From: Haloferax marisrubri
Lineage (GTDB): Archaea > Halobacteriota > Halobacteria > Halobacteriales > Haloferacaceae
DNA: 38,060 nucleotides
NCBI RefSeq assembly: GCF_001469875.2
Contig: NZ_LOPW02000018.1
Coordinates: 226,634 to 264,693 of the forward strand
Reading direction: 5' to 3'
The translations under genes were made by a program, and so were the position numbers. Below the pieces are notes generated by a model. It made no database searches. It saw only the letters and a program-made list of their open reading frames with translations, and was not told the origin of the DNA. Below are positions 16,416-23,281 of this stretch, one piece after another (position 1 is the first letter of the stretch; the number at the start of each line of letters is the position of its first letter).

Positions 16416-17240
16416 CTACGAGTTGCCCATGGACTGTCTTTCAACCCAGTTGAGAGACCTTCGATATCCTCCATTTGTAAACCAGTCTCCATTTTTTGAC
16501 AGAACGTATTCGGTATTTTGGGTTCCTATTAATTTAACCCCGGTAACCTTCTTTGAGTAAGAATTCATGCTTGCTTCTGTATCAGTAACCTCGAGAAACC
16601 GTTTCCGTTTATTAAATCGAATTCGATCACCGGTCTCTACCGTACTCAATATATCTGCAATTTCTCTCGAGGACATCTCTTGTCTCTCACCATCGGCTAC
16701 AGAGTCTGGCTGAGAAATAGCATTTGAATACTTTTCACTAAAATCTATTTTACAGTGTTTTTGCCATAGGCCCCGATTGTCGTAGACATATGCGACCTTC
16801 ACAGGTAAAAAGTCAAATTTTGGAATCCATATCTTTTGGTGCTTTGTGAATTTTTCGTTAGGTCCTTTTACTTCTACAAATTGGTAGTCACCCGGTTCAG
16901 ATTTGTCGCAAATGAACAAATCTGGGGTACCCGGCTCACTAACAGCACTAAGCGGATCAGTACAGTCAAGGCTGTCCCGTATTTCGTTTTCTAGAGAATC
17001 TATAGTCTGATTTGGGATGTCCGATTTCAGAATAGCTCTTCTTACTCTGTCGTCCTGTTTGTGATATAGATTTTCTACGTGTTTATCGAGCACATTCTCA
17101 TAGTATCCATGTGCAATATTTTCATTCATCCCAAGATTGTTTGAAGAATATATTGGGCGTTCATCACTTTGTATATCAATCTCAGACTTAGTACCCCTTC
17201 TGACGTCATATTCAATCAAGAAATAGTTTCTAAGTGACAT
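16416..17240 (-). CDS. VRR-NUC-like nuclease protein
   Basis: This 274-residue protein is encoded in notably AT-rich DNA. Its centre carries a restriction-like/VRR-NUC active-site pattern: GTPDLFICD (about 104-112), then QFVEVKGPNEKFTKHQKIWI (about 120-139). This gives the D...ExK...Q arrangement of metal-dependent nucleases. HGYYENVLDKHVENLYHK upstream provides the preceding helix. The C-terminal about 90 residues are a separate unidentified beta-rich part. The start at 17240 was chosen because a TATA-like box at 17272-17278 would place transcription start near 17249, downstream of the alternative ATG at 17264. It lies 200 nt downstream of the HFX_2341-type regulator on the same strand, next to a CBASS-like operon, so a defence role is a fair inference. 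Confidence 0.65.
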   Translation of the reverse strand: MSLRNYFLIEYDVRRGTKSEIDIQSDERPIYSSNNLGMNENIAHGYYENVLDKHVENLYHKQDDRVRRAILKSDIPNQTIDSLENEIRDSLDCTDPLSAVSEPGTPDLFICDKSEPGDYQFVEVKGPNEKFTKHQKIWIPKFDFLPVKVAYVYDNRGLWQKHCKIDFSEKYSNAISQPDSVADGERQEMSSREIADILSTVETGDRIRFNKRKRFLEVTDTEASMNSYSKKVTGVKLIGTQNTEYVLSKNGDWFTNGGYRRSLNWVERQSMGNS

Positions 17241-17271
17241 TCTGTTCTTATCGAATGTTACCACTCACGGG

Positions 17272-17278
17272 TTTAAAA
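17272..17278 (-). promoter_or_regulatory. TATA-like box of the VRR-NUC gene
   Basis: TTTTAAA on the minus strand, centred about 35 nt before the ATG at 17240. It gives this gene its own promoter, separate from the upstream regulator gene. Confidence 0.4.
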
Positions 17279-17442
17279 CTCACCCCAGCCTATTTGCTCG
17301 ACTCACAAATTGACTCAGTTGTTTGACCCAGTACCAACAAGTCAGTAAAAACCCTACCGCGCATTCCGAAGTTCCCAGTACCCTCCAAATTAAGATAACT
17401 GACTATTCACTCCGAAAGACAGATTTCCCAGTCTAAACACAG

Positions 17443-18315
17443 TTAGTGGGTTTGGACCCAGAGTTCGCCCATTGTGGAGAGACCTGGTTTGTACCGGTTC
17501 TTTTCTTGTTCTCGCTTGACGAAGCCTTTCTTCTCTAACTGTTTGACGTTGTATTGGACTTTGCTCTTGAATGAGTCCATCTCAAGGTCTTCGTCTAAAT
17601 CTTCTGCGAGTTCTCTTGCGAGTTCAGACGTGGATTCCATTTCTCCTTCCTTCGCAAGGAATTCGAGTATCTGGATCTCAAAGTCGTGAAGTTCGGCGAA
17701 TGGGACCACGGGAAATTCGACGTGAAGCCCGCCGTTCATTCTGGAGGCGCCTTTTGTGGTCCCACTGCTTTCGATTTCGTCTAACAGTCCGGAGATTGCA
17801 TCGTTACGTTCTCGGAATTCTTGTCCATCTTGTTGTTCGAGGAATTCGCTTTCTTTCTTGAGTTCCTCGATCATTTCGGTGATGAGGTAGCGTTCGGGCG
17901 AGACGTAGTATGTGTGTACTCGGTCTCGGAGTTCAGGGTTTTCGACGACTAAGGCGTTGGCGGCGGTGGCAAAAGCAAATGCAACGGTTCGAGGCATCGA
18001 GGAGATGTTGACCCATACCTCGTTTTTCTGGTCCACTTCTGATTTTATCATCTTGTAGGCCCTCGGGTAGATGTCCTCGAATTTGAAGATATCCTCAACC
18101 TCGTGGATTTTGACTTCTTTACCGAGGATTGTTCCGAAGGCCTGATCGAGTTTATCGACCATTCGCTGTGCTAGTCCTTGGACTTCCTCGCTGTTTTCCT
18201 TCCTTGCAGAGTGGAGGAGGTAGATTTTGTCTGCGTCTAGTTTACCCTGGGTTATTGGTTGAAACAGTCTTTCGTAGTCGAAGCCGACTGGGATTATGTG
18301 TATTTTCTCGATCAT
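17443..18315 (-). CDS. HFX_2341-family regulator: CARF-like sensor with winged helix
   Basis: This is a 290-residue protein. The N-terminal half begins EKIHIIPVGFDYERLFQPI, which is the opening of the HFX_2341 N-terminal domain. It continues as a Rossmann-like fold with a conserved glycine-poor loop, VWVNISSMPRTVAFAFATAA. That loop has the position and look of the ligand loop in CARF-type domains. A helical linker (about 150-205) leads to a winged helix-turn-helix (LHDFEIQILEFLAKEG to VKQLEKKGFVKRE). Such proteins are predicted to sense a cyclic or linear oligonucleotide and to control transcription. It is divergent from the CD-NTase operon with about 170 nt between starts, so it is placed to respond to that cyclase's product (inference). 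The second Met (18315) was preferred because family members start there. Confidence 0.7.
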   Translation of the reverse strand: MIEKIHIIPVGFDYERLFQPITQGKLDADKIYLLHSARKENSEEVQGLAQRMVDKLDQAFGTILGKEVKIHEVEDIFKFEDIYPRAYKMIKSEVDQKNEVWVNISSMPRTVAFAFATAANALVVENPELRDRVHTYYVSPERYLITEMIEELKKESEFLEQQDGQEFRERNDAISGLLDEIESSGTTKGASRMNGGLHVEFPVVPFAELHDFEIQILEFLAKEGEMESTSELARELAEDLDEDLEMDSFKSKVQYNVKQLEKKGFVKREQEKNRYKPGLSTMGELWVQTH

Positions 18316-18424
18316 TATTTGAATCACTTAATACCGATTTCTGACTAGTACTTCACAAATTTTCTTGTCTGAAATACTAATCGAGTAAACTTGTTTGTAC
18401 GTGCTTGACTTTGGGCGACAAAGC

Positions 18425-18435
18425 TTTTATTATAT
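18425..18435 (+). promoter_or_regulatory. TATA-like box of the CBASS-like operon
   Basis: TTTTATTATAT lies about 57 nt before the ATG at 18488, so transcription would begin near 18457 with a leader of about 30 nt containing CAGGTGG. This excludes the upstream in-frame ATG-less extension from 18395. The box is in the 170-nt divergent region shared with the HFX_2341-type regulator, where an operator would be expected. Confidence 0.5.
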
Positions 18436-18487
18436 TCGGTATCCTTCGAACAATTGTACTACCCCAATTTCAGGTGGACCAAATCCA

Positions 18488-19324
18488 ATGACAATCCCCA
18501 AGAGAAAACAACTGGGATTCAACCCCGCAAAAATCGACGACACGCCTAGAGGCACAGTTATTCTGGCAGAGCCACAGTCGGCCCACCAACGGTTTCTTCA
18601 GGGTATCCCACAGGAAACCAAGGTACTTCTCAGAATCAGCGATGCGAACACTCTGCTAAACCGTAGTGAAACAGCCAGTACATACTACGGGGATGAGACC
18701 ACCGTAATAACCACAACCACGGTCCAAGACAAGTACCTCTCAGAACTCACGTGGGAACGAGAGCTCGAACTAATCAAAGAATTCGAGCCAGACTATCATA
18801 TCCCGTGTGACTACCCAGTCTACAAGCACGACAAGGAAGACCAGCGACGTGGCCACGTACGGAACTGTCTCGAAGGAACTCTTTGGGTTGGTCAACACCT
18901 CTCAGACGTTAAAACCCGGATTATCCCCCTAGTGAAGGGCGAGACCCCCTCAGAACGTGGTCTCTGCTACAGAGTATTCGATGAGATTAACGCCGAATAT
19001 GTGGCTGTCTACGGCACCCAATACTTCCTCTCCGGGAAAGGGTTCAGCCCACTTCTGGAAACGCTGCAGGCAATCGCCTCCGAAGCATCCCACCTGAAAA
19101 TCATGCTCATCGGACTCCAATCACCACGACTACTCGAACAGGCACCACCACAGGTCGTTGCCGCTGCCGGACAACGGTGGATCAGACAAGTCCAACTCCG
19201 AGACGTACCATTGTCGAATTCTCACAGATTATTCGGCGAGATGGACTGTGCAATCACAGATTCGTTGTCCGAAGGCCAAGCACCACTTAGTATGTGGACC
19301 GGTTCTGCGGAGGTGACTGCATAA
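18488..19324 (+). CDS. TGT-like TIM-barrel protein, candidate Cap10 of type IV CBASS
   Basis: This 278-residue protein resembles the barrel of tRNA-guanine transglycosylases in its layout: an N-terminal strand-helix part (GTVILAEPQSAHQRFLQGI), a central EFEPDYHIPCDYPVYKHD, a TRIIPLVKGETPSERGLCYR strand, EYVAVYGTQYFLSGKGFSPL, then LKIMLIGLQSPRLLEQAPP and AAAGQRWIRQ. The DSGGFQ and zinc-cysteine motifs of true TGT enzymes are absent, so it is probably not a housekeeping tRNA enzyme. Published CBASS classification includes rare type IV operons with a TGT-like accessory protein (Cap10) and a QueC-like one (Cap9). Its position 3 nt before a CD-NTase gene fits Cap10. No QueC-like gene is visible. 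The family call rests on pattern recognition alone. Confidence 0.55.
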   Translation: MTIPKRKQLGFNPAKIDDTPRGTVILAEPQSAHQRFLQGIPQETKVLLRISDANTLLNRSETASTYYGDETTVITTTTVQDKYLSELTWERELELIKEFEPDYHIPCDYPVYKHDKEDQRRGHVRNCLEGTLWVGQHLSDVKTRIIPLVKGETPSERGLCYRVFDEINAEYVAVYGTQYFLSGKGFSPLLETLQAIASEASHLKIMLIGLQSPRLLEQAPPQVVAAAGQRWIRQVQLRDVPLSNSHRLFGEMDCAITDSLSEGQAPLSMWTGSAEVTA

Positions 19325-19327
19325 ACC

Positions 19328-20377
19328 ATGGGTGGCGGATACTCAACCTCACTGGGAAATTACTCCCAAAGTGGACGCAGACCATCCGATGCCGGTGATG
19401 CCGGTGACGTGGTTCAAGAAACACTTCAGAGCGAAGACGAAGTCGAAGAAAGCTACGAGAACCACGTCGGGGATACAAAAATCACCGATCGGCAAGGCGA
19501 GACAATCTCCGACCGCCGCGACGTCCTAGTAAGTATCCTCGAAGAAGACATGGGAATTGAAGACAGCCGTTTAATCGGCTCATTCACACGCGGAACGATG
19601 ACGGGACCGCTGAAACAAGATTCCGATGCCGACGTTATGGTGGTTCTCGATGCAGACAAACATCGGGACTGGATCGAGCAAGAGAACGGTCCTACCAACG
19701 CACTTCGAGCGATTAAAAGACGGATCGAAAACGATCCACGGTTCTCTCAGACGGAGGTGAGGGTGGACCAGAACGTGGTACAAGTGAAGTATCACGATTC
19801 GACAATCGAGATTGCACCTGCATTCAGGTACAGTGAGGTTCCGCACGCGGACCACCCCAGAGACGGATTCAACCTGTTCAACGATGCAAGTGATGGATAC
19901 GCGATTCCAGACACTCACGGTCAACAATCGTGGCAGGGAACGAACCCCAGAGAGTACAAGCAAATGTTCGAGGCACGTGATCAGGCGCACAACGGCCGTG
20001 TCTCCGGTCTAACTCGGGCAATGAAGACCTGGGCGGACCGGAACAATGTCCCCGTCAGGTCGTACCACATGGAGACTATGGTCTACAACTACTTCGAGGA
20101 GAAGGCACGGCGTGGAGAGCCTGTACCGAGCTCGTACAACGAGTTGACACGGGAGTTTATGCGAACGCTTCCGAATCGTGTTCACGGTAAGGCGAAGGAG
20201 CCGGTGTACAACGAATCTGTAGACAAAGGAATGGGCCAGGAAGACCGGAATGCTGCTGCAAAGAAGGCGAAGAAGGCGAGCGAAAAGCTGGAAGAAGCGA
20301 AACGGCTCAAAGACCAAGGTAAAACCGAGGAGGCGATGGAGAAATTAAAAGAAGTTCACGGAAAAGACTTCAACTGA
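19328..20377 (+). CDS. CD-NTase (CBASS cyclic-oligonucleotide synthase)
   Basis: This 349-residue nucleotidyltransferase of the SMODS/OAS-like fold should make a cyclic nucleotide signal on phage or virus infection. The core motif is LIGSFTRGT (Gly84-Ser85) followed by KQDSDADVMVVLD with metal-binding Asp100 and Asp102. The third acidic residue is Glu161 in STIEIAPAFRY. The helical second lobe follows (GLTRAMKTWADRNNVPVRSY, then MVYNYFEEKA). The tail (about 295-349) is a charged coiled-coil-like stretch rich in AKKAKKASEKLEEAKRLK repeats. The N-terminus is MGGGYSTSLG, so removal of Met would expose glycine, a residue of note because type IV CBASS has been linked to N-terminal modification of a protein. 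Second gene of a three-gene operon. Confidence 0.82.
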   Translation: MGGGYSTSLGNYSQSGRRPSDAGDAGDVVQETLQSEDEVEESYENHVGDTKITDRQGETISDRRDVLVSILEEDMGIEDSRLIGSFTRGTMTGPLKQDSDADVMVVLDADKHRDWIEQENGPTNALRAIKRRIENDPRFSQTEVRVDQNVVQVKYHDSTIEIAPAFRYSEVPHADHPRDGFNLFNDASDGYAIPDTHGQQSWQGTNPREYKQMFEARDQAHNGRVSGLTRAMKTWADRNNVPVRSYHMETMVYNYFEEKARRGEPVPSSYNELTREFMRTLPNRVHGKAKEPVYNESVDKGMGQEDRNAAAKKAKKASEKLEEAKRLKDQGKTEEAMEKLKEVHGKDFN

Positions 20378-20400
20378 AAAGTCAGACGAGATGACTAATT

Positions 20401-21051
20401 ATGACTGAAGACGACTTTGACTATGAAGCCCATGAACGTTTGAGAGGAAGGGTTGCTAATGAAGCGGACAGCGTTCTTTGGACGTTCAAAGCATACTACA
20501 AAGGCGCAGACTGGTATACGAAACGAGATCGGTGGATGGATTTGGGTGTTTTCGGAATCGCGGGCCTGCTAACAATCGCTCTGATATGGGGTTCCGCACC
20601 TCAACATCTCTTGGTCAGTCTGGCAATCATTACTGCAGTAATGTCTGGGTATCGTCGGATGGCAGACCCTGGTGATAGAGCAGACGAGTGCTACCGAGCG
20701 GCTCATGCATACCAACGCCTGTTTGACGACTTCCGGGATTTCATCCAGCTCGAACTAGCCAACAAGGAAACAGGGTTAGACGAGATGTATGAACGCTACA
20801 GAGAGCTCGCAGAGCGACGAAGAAACCTGAACGAAGACATGCCGGAAGTCACCAGCAAATGGTACGAGAACCTAGATGACTCCATCTACGACCAGGTTGG
20901 AACCACAGAGAAAGACAAAGAGCGGCTAACAGGGGAGGCCAAGCTGAAAGACAATGTGTCAAATCACGATCTGAGCGTTGAGGAAGTGAAGGACCGGCTG
21001 ACCGGCGATGCCGCCCTCAATGATGAATCAGAGGACGAAAAGGAAGAATGA
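20401..21051 (+). CDS. SLATT-domain 2TM effector
   Basis: This 216-residue protein has a short cytosolic N-terminus with a helix ending in WYTKRDRW. Two membrane segments follow, at about 46-64 (MDLGVFGIAGLLTIALIWG) and 68-85 (QHLLVSLAIITAVMSGY). After them is a long helical part (DECYRAAHAYQRLFDDFRDF and on). This is the layout of SLATT domains, predicted pore-forming effectors that accompany SMODS cyclases, and they are thought to collapse the membrane potential when the second messenger binds. The C-terminus has an internal repeat, KERLTGEAKLKDN (about 175-187) and KDRLTGDAALNDE (about 199-211). It is 23 nt downstream of the CD-NTase gene, and that link is the strongest support for the call. 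Confidence 0.75.
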   Translation: MTEDDFDYEAHERLRGRVANEADSVLWTFKAYYKGADWYTKRDRWMDLGVFGIAGLLTIALIWGSAPQHLLVSLAIITAVMSGYRRMADPGDRADECYRAAHAYQRLFDDFRDFIQLELANKETGLDEMYERYRELAERRRNLNEDMPEVTSKWYENLDDSIYDQVGTTEKDKERLTGEAKLKDNVSNHDLSVEEVKDRLTGDAALNDESEDEKEE

Positions 21052-21083
21052 GTATACCTACCTCACAGCTGGAGACTTCCTGA

Positions 21084-21328
21084 ACAGCACACGATTATGT
21101 AGTACTACAAACGGCCCTTCGCGATGTGCTTACTGCGACGACGGTGGAGGACGCGATTGTACACCGGTGAACTGCGGGGGAGATACAGACACGATCGGCG
21201 CGATTGCTGGTGCAGTCGCAGGAGTCCGGTTCAGCGCGTCGAATCTTCCCGATCGGTGGGTGTCCGAGATCAGAGATGCGAGCGAACTCGAGACACTAGC
21301 TGGTCAGCTGATGCCCCCGACGAAGTGA
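21084..21328 (+). pseudogene. ADP-ribosylglycohydrolase C-terminal remnant (frameshifted)
   Basis: In one frame, HDYVVLQTALRDVLTATT and VEDAIVH (21090-21164) match the helix before the active site of ADP-ribosyl-[protein] hydrolases. In another frame, from about 21167, VNCGGDTDTIGAIAGAVAG and LPDRWVSEIRDASELETLA follow, which is the DraG/ARH metal-binding GGDTDT motif and tail. A frameshift near 21165 joins them. A stop at 21081 and the loss of about 200 N-terminal residues show that this is a decayed 3' end. It lies 32 nt after the SLATT gene, on the same strand, so the locus may once have carried an intact ADP-ribosylation-reversing enzyme. Confidence 0.7.
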
Positions 21329-21412
21329 CGCTCACCCACCACTAGCACTTTTCCACCTAAGCGAGGCTATCAAGGCAATCAACTCGTTTGTACTGTAAAC
21401 GTGAGGTTTCAA

Positions 21413-21670
21413 TCAGCCTTCCCAGAATGCACGCTGCCTGGCTTCAATCTCGACAAGAGCCATTGAGAGGACATCGCGCCAATCGCTGGGATGCGGTGAA
21501 TCATCTCCAGGTGTCGGTGCATCTGGACCGGGATGGATGTGGTCGCGAGCGTTATGATCCGATGGATGGCGGTCCCATCGATGATCGAATGTTCCTTGCT
21601 CGTGATCTTCGTGGTAGTGCAGCGAGAAGTCGCCGTTCTCGAACCGTACTTGCGCGTGTCTCTCGTTCAC
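21413..21670 (-). CDS. Small TumE-like protein (copy 1)
   Basis: This is an 85-residue protein with a strongly conserved-looking stretch, FDHRWDRHPSDHNARDHIHP, then PHPSDWRDVLSMALVEIEARQ. It matches the C-terminal half of the 161-residue protein at 22788 (SCRWDPHPNTHNTRDHYHVP, then DPNDVLRMVLETIEKR). The RxDxxPHxH-type centre and acidic helical tail resemble TumE/DUF6516 toxins. It is translated from an ATGA overlap with the DUF6788-like gene, so the two form a coupled pair. It may be a naturally short form or an N-terminally cut one. Function is inferred only. Confidence 0.5.
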   Translation of the reverse strand: MNERHAQVRFENGDFSLHYHEDHEQGTFDHRWDRHPSDHNARDHIHPGPDAPTPGDDSPHPSDWRDVLSMALVEIEARQRAFWEG

Positions 21671-21990
21671 CCGTCCGGATTGACTGGGCCTTTATACTTC
21701 GACTTGATTTTGTCTCCCTCTCTCCACTGCCAGTAGTAGTAGCGGTTGTCGTTGATCTCTTTGATGGTGATCGTCGCCTTCGTGGGGACATCGTCTGGAA
21801 GGTCGTCCGACCGTTCTTCAAGCTCGCCTTCCGGTGACTCGTCCTCGAGACGGGCCTCGCACTCCTTGTATTCGGCCAGCTCTTCGGCATAGCGGCCAAC
21901 GTCCCGAAGACGGTTCGGCGATGATCCATTGAGAGCGTTGACGACTTCCGTGGGGAGGTTCGGCGGCGGCGTTGGTGGTTCGTAGGACAT
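21667..21990 (-). CDS. DUF6788-like small protein
   Basis: This is a 107-residue protein with a proline-rich N-terminus (MSYEPPTPPPNLPTEVV), a charged middle helix (about 25-60) and the conserved end KATITIKEINDNRYYYWQWR followed by GDKIKSKYKGPV, a beta-rich motif common in small haloarchaeal plasmid and provirus proteins. The ATG at 21990 is preferred. A GTG at 22017 is possible but lies inside the inverted repeat next to the TATA-like stretch. It is the first gene of a two-gene minus-strand operon with the TumE-like protein and may be its partner or antitoxin (inference). Confidence 0.55.
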   Translation of the reverse strand: MSYEPPTPPPNLPTEVVNALNGSSPNRLRDVGRYAEELAEYKECEARLEDESPEGELEERSDDLPDDVPTKATITIKEINDNRYYYWQWREGDKIKSKYKGPVNPDG

Positions 21991-22006
21991 CGGCTGCTGC
22001 CTCGTG

Positions 22007-22047
22007 TTAACCAACACAAGTCGCTAATCAAAAATTTTGTTGGTTAA
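22007..22047. promoter_or_regulatory. Perfect 10-bp inverted repeat around a TATA-like stretch
   Basis: TTAACCAACA (22007-22016) and TGTTGGTTAA (22038-22047) are exact inverted copies separated by 21 nt. Between and inside them is AAAAATTTT (22030-22038), a TATA-like stretch on the minus strand. Its centre is about 44 nt before the ATG at 21990. The arms would cover both the box and the transcription start, which suits an operator of the DUF6788/TumE-like operon. A dimeric HTH protein, possibly the one at 22237, is the likely binder. Confidence 0.5.
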
Positions 22048-22236
22048 GTCAGTGCCGCGAATCGTATCCAAGACTCAGAACAAACCCACACAGCCTCTTT
22101 TCAGCTCACCATCCACGGGTCAAAGCGCCAAACCAGGATTATCGTACAAAGTATCATACCCTAGAAGGTGTTATCGTAATTGCAAACATATCTTAGCACC
22201 CACAAACTAATATGAGCGTAATCCGTCTCTAGGACA

Positions 22237-22782
22237 ATGACTGAGGATACGCCGTCTCCGCCGGACATGAATCTGGCCGGTGAGTGGGACAAAGCAGTCG
22301 AGAGCCGGACGGTCAAAGATCGTGTGTATGAAGCAGTAACGACGCTCACGTCGCCGACCACTGTTGCAGATGTCGCAGAACGTGCTGACTGTACAAAAGA
22401 AGGCGCACGTCCTCATCTCGAGTGGTTCGTTGACGTCGGAGTGCTCGAAAAAGTCGCCGACAATCCTGCGCTCTTCGTTCGCAATGAGGCCTACTTTGAG
22501 TTCCGTCGTATCACGGAACTGACCCGGGAGCTCAATACACCAGAAGCGGCTGAGGAAGCAATCGACGAGTACCGAGCCCGAGAACAGGGGCTCTCGAGTT
22601 ACTTTGAGGAATCCTCGCCTGAGGCAGTTGTCCTTTCCGAGACGACGTACGACGATCTCGATGAGGCGTACGATAGACTGAGTGAATGGCGAACTGTCAC
22701 TCGCCGCCTTCGTGAACTCCGAGAAGCCAAATTCCGTCTCGAATCAAATGTCAGTGGAAGTCCTGCCTCCTCGTTTCCCTAA
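22237..22782 (+). CDS. Winged-helix regulator (ArsR-like/antitoxin-like)
   Basis: This 181-residue protein has a helix-turn-helix at about residues 28-80 (TVKDRVYEAVTTLTSPTTVA, AERADCTKEGARPHLEWFVD) with a wing VLEKVADNPALFVRN. The rest is helical and acidic (ITELTRELNTPEAAEEAIDE and following) and ends in a Ser/Pro tail. It is of a type widespread in haloarchaea next to small toxin-like proteins. The TumE-like gene begins 5 nt after its stop. That order, with the regulator first, fits an autoregulated toxin-antitoxin pair. A direct repeat TTATCGTA occurs at 22139-22146 and 22171-22178 upstream and might be its operator. Confidence 0.6.
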   Translation: MTEDTPSPPDMNLAGEWDKAVESRTVKDRVYEAVTTLTSPTTVADVAERADCTKEGARPHLEWFVDVGVLEKVADNPALFVRNEAYFEFRRITELTRELNTPEAAEEAIDEYRAREQGLSSYFEESSPEAVVLSETTYDDLDEAYDRLSEWRTVTRRLRELREAKFRLESNVSGSPASSFP

Positions 22783-22787
22783 CCTCG

Positions 22788-23273
22788 ATGGGACGCACAG
22801 ATGACCTCAACGAAGAACGGATGCGAATTCTCGGTGGTCGACTCGCAGATCTCTCGGTAACCGAGACCGTCCAGTACTTCCCGTCTGGAAAGGAAGACCG
22901 TGTTGTTGCCACTCTTCAGTCGAGTTACTATCCCGACGTCGTGGATACTGCTACTCTCGAAATCCGTCTTCGACTGAATGGTGAGTTCAATATCCAGTAT
23001 TTTGAGGAATGGGCTGGTGAGCGCTGGTCGTGTCGATGGGACCCCCACCCGAATACACACAACACACGCGACCACTACCACGTACCACCCCAGCCGCGAG
23101 AAGAGAGTGCGGTCGATGCAGTCTACCCAGAAGATCCGAATGACGTGCTTCGGATGGTTCTTGAGACTATAGAGAAACGAGTCAACGATATCTGGGCGAC
23201 AACAGATCCGATTTTCCCGTCAGAATACGAGTTCAAACAGGAGTACGGTGCAGACTACCTCGTGGACACGTAG
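22788..23273 (+). CDS. TumE-like putative toxin (copy 2)
   Basis: This is a 161-residue protein. Residues about 1-60 form alternating strands and helices (ILGGRLADLSVTETVQYFPS, VVATLQSSYYPDVVDTATLE). The conserved centre is GEFNIQYFEEWAGERWSCRW, then DPHPNTHNTRDHYHVPP, followed by an acidic helical end DPNDVLRMVLETIEKR. The centre matches the 85-residue protein at 21413. TumE/DUF6516 proteins are reported as toxins paired with an HTH antitoxin, and this gene follows an HTH gene by 5 nt. Assignment to that family rests on the RW/DPHP/H motif and on context. Confidence 0.5.
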   Translation: MGRTDDLNEERMRILGGRLADLSVTETVQYFPSGKEDRVVATLQSSYYPDVVDTATLEIRLRLNGEFNIQYFEEWAGERWSCRWDPHPNTHNTRDHYHVPPQPREESAVDAVYPEDPNDVLRMVLETIEKRVNDIWATTDPIFPSEYEFKQEYGADYLVDT

Positions 23274-23281
23274 GCAGTTTG

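Noticed and set aside
18395-18487. 31-residue N-terminal extension of the TGT-like protein
   Set aside because: It would contain the TATA-like box, starts with a non-ATG codon and has no conserved look; the ATG at 18488 is better.
16416-21051. QueC-like (Cap9) gene in the CBASS-like locus
   Set aside because: No SGGxDS PP-loop motif in any reading frame examined, so the system is described without it.
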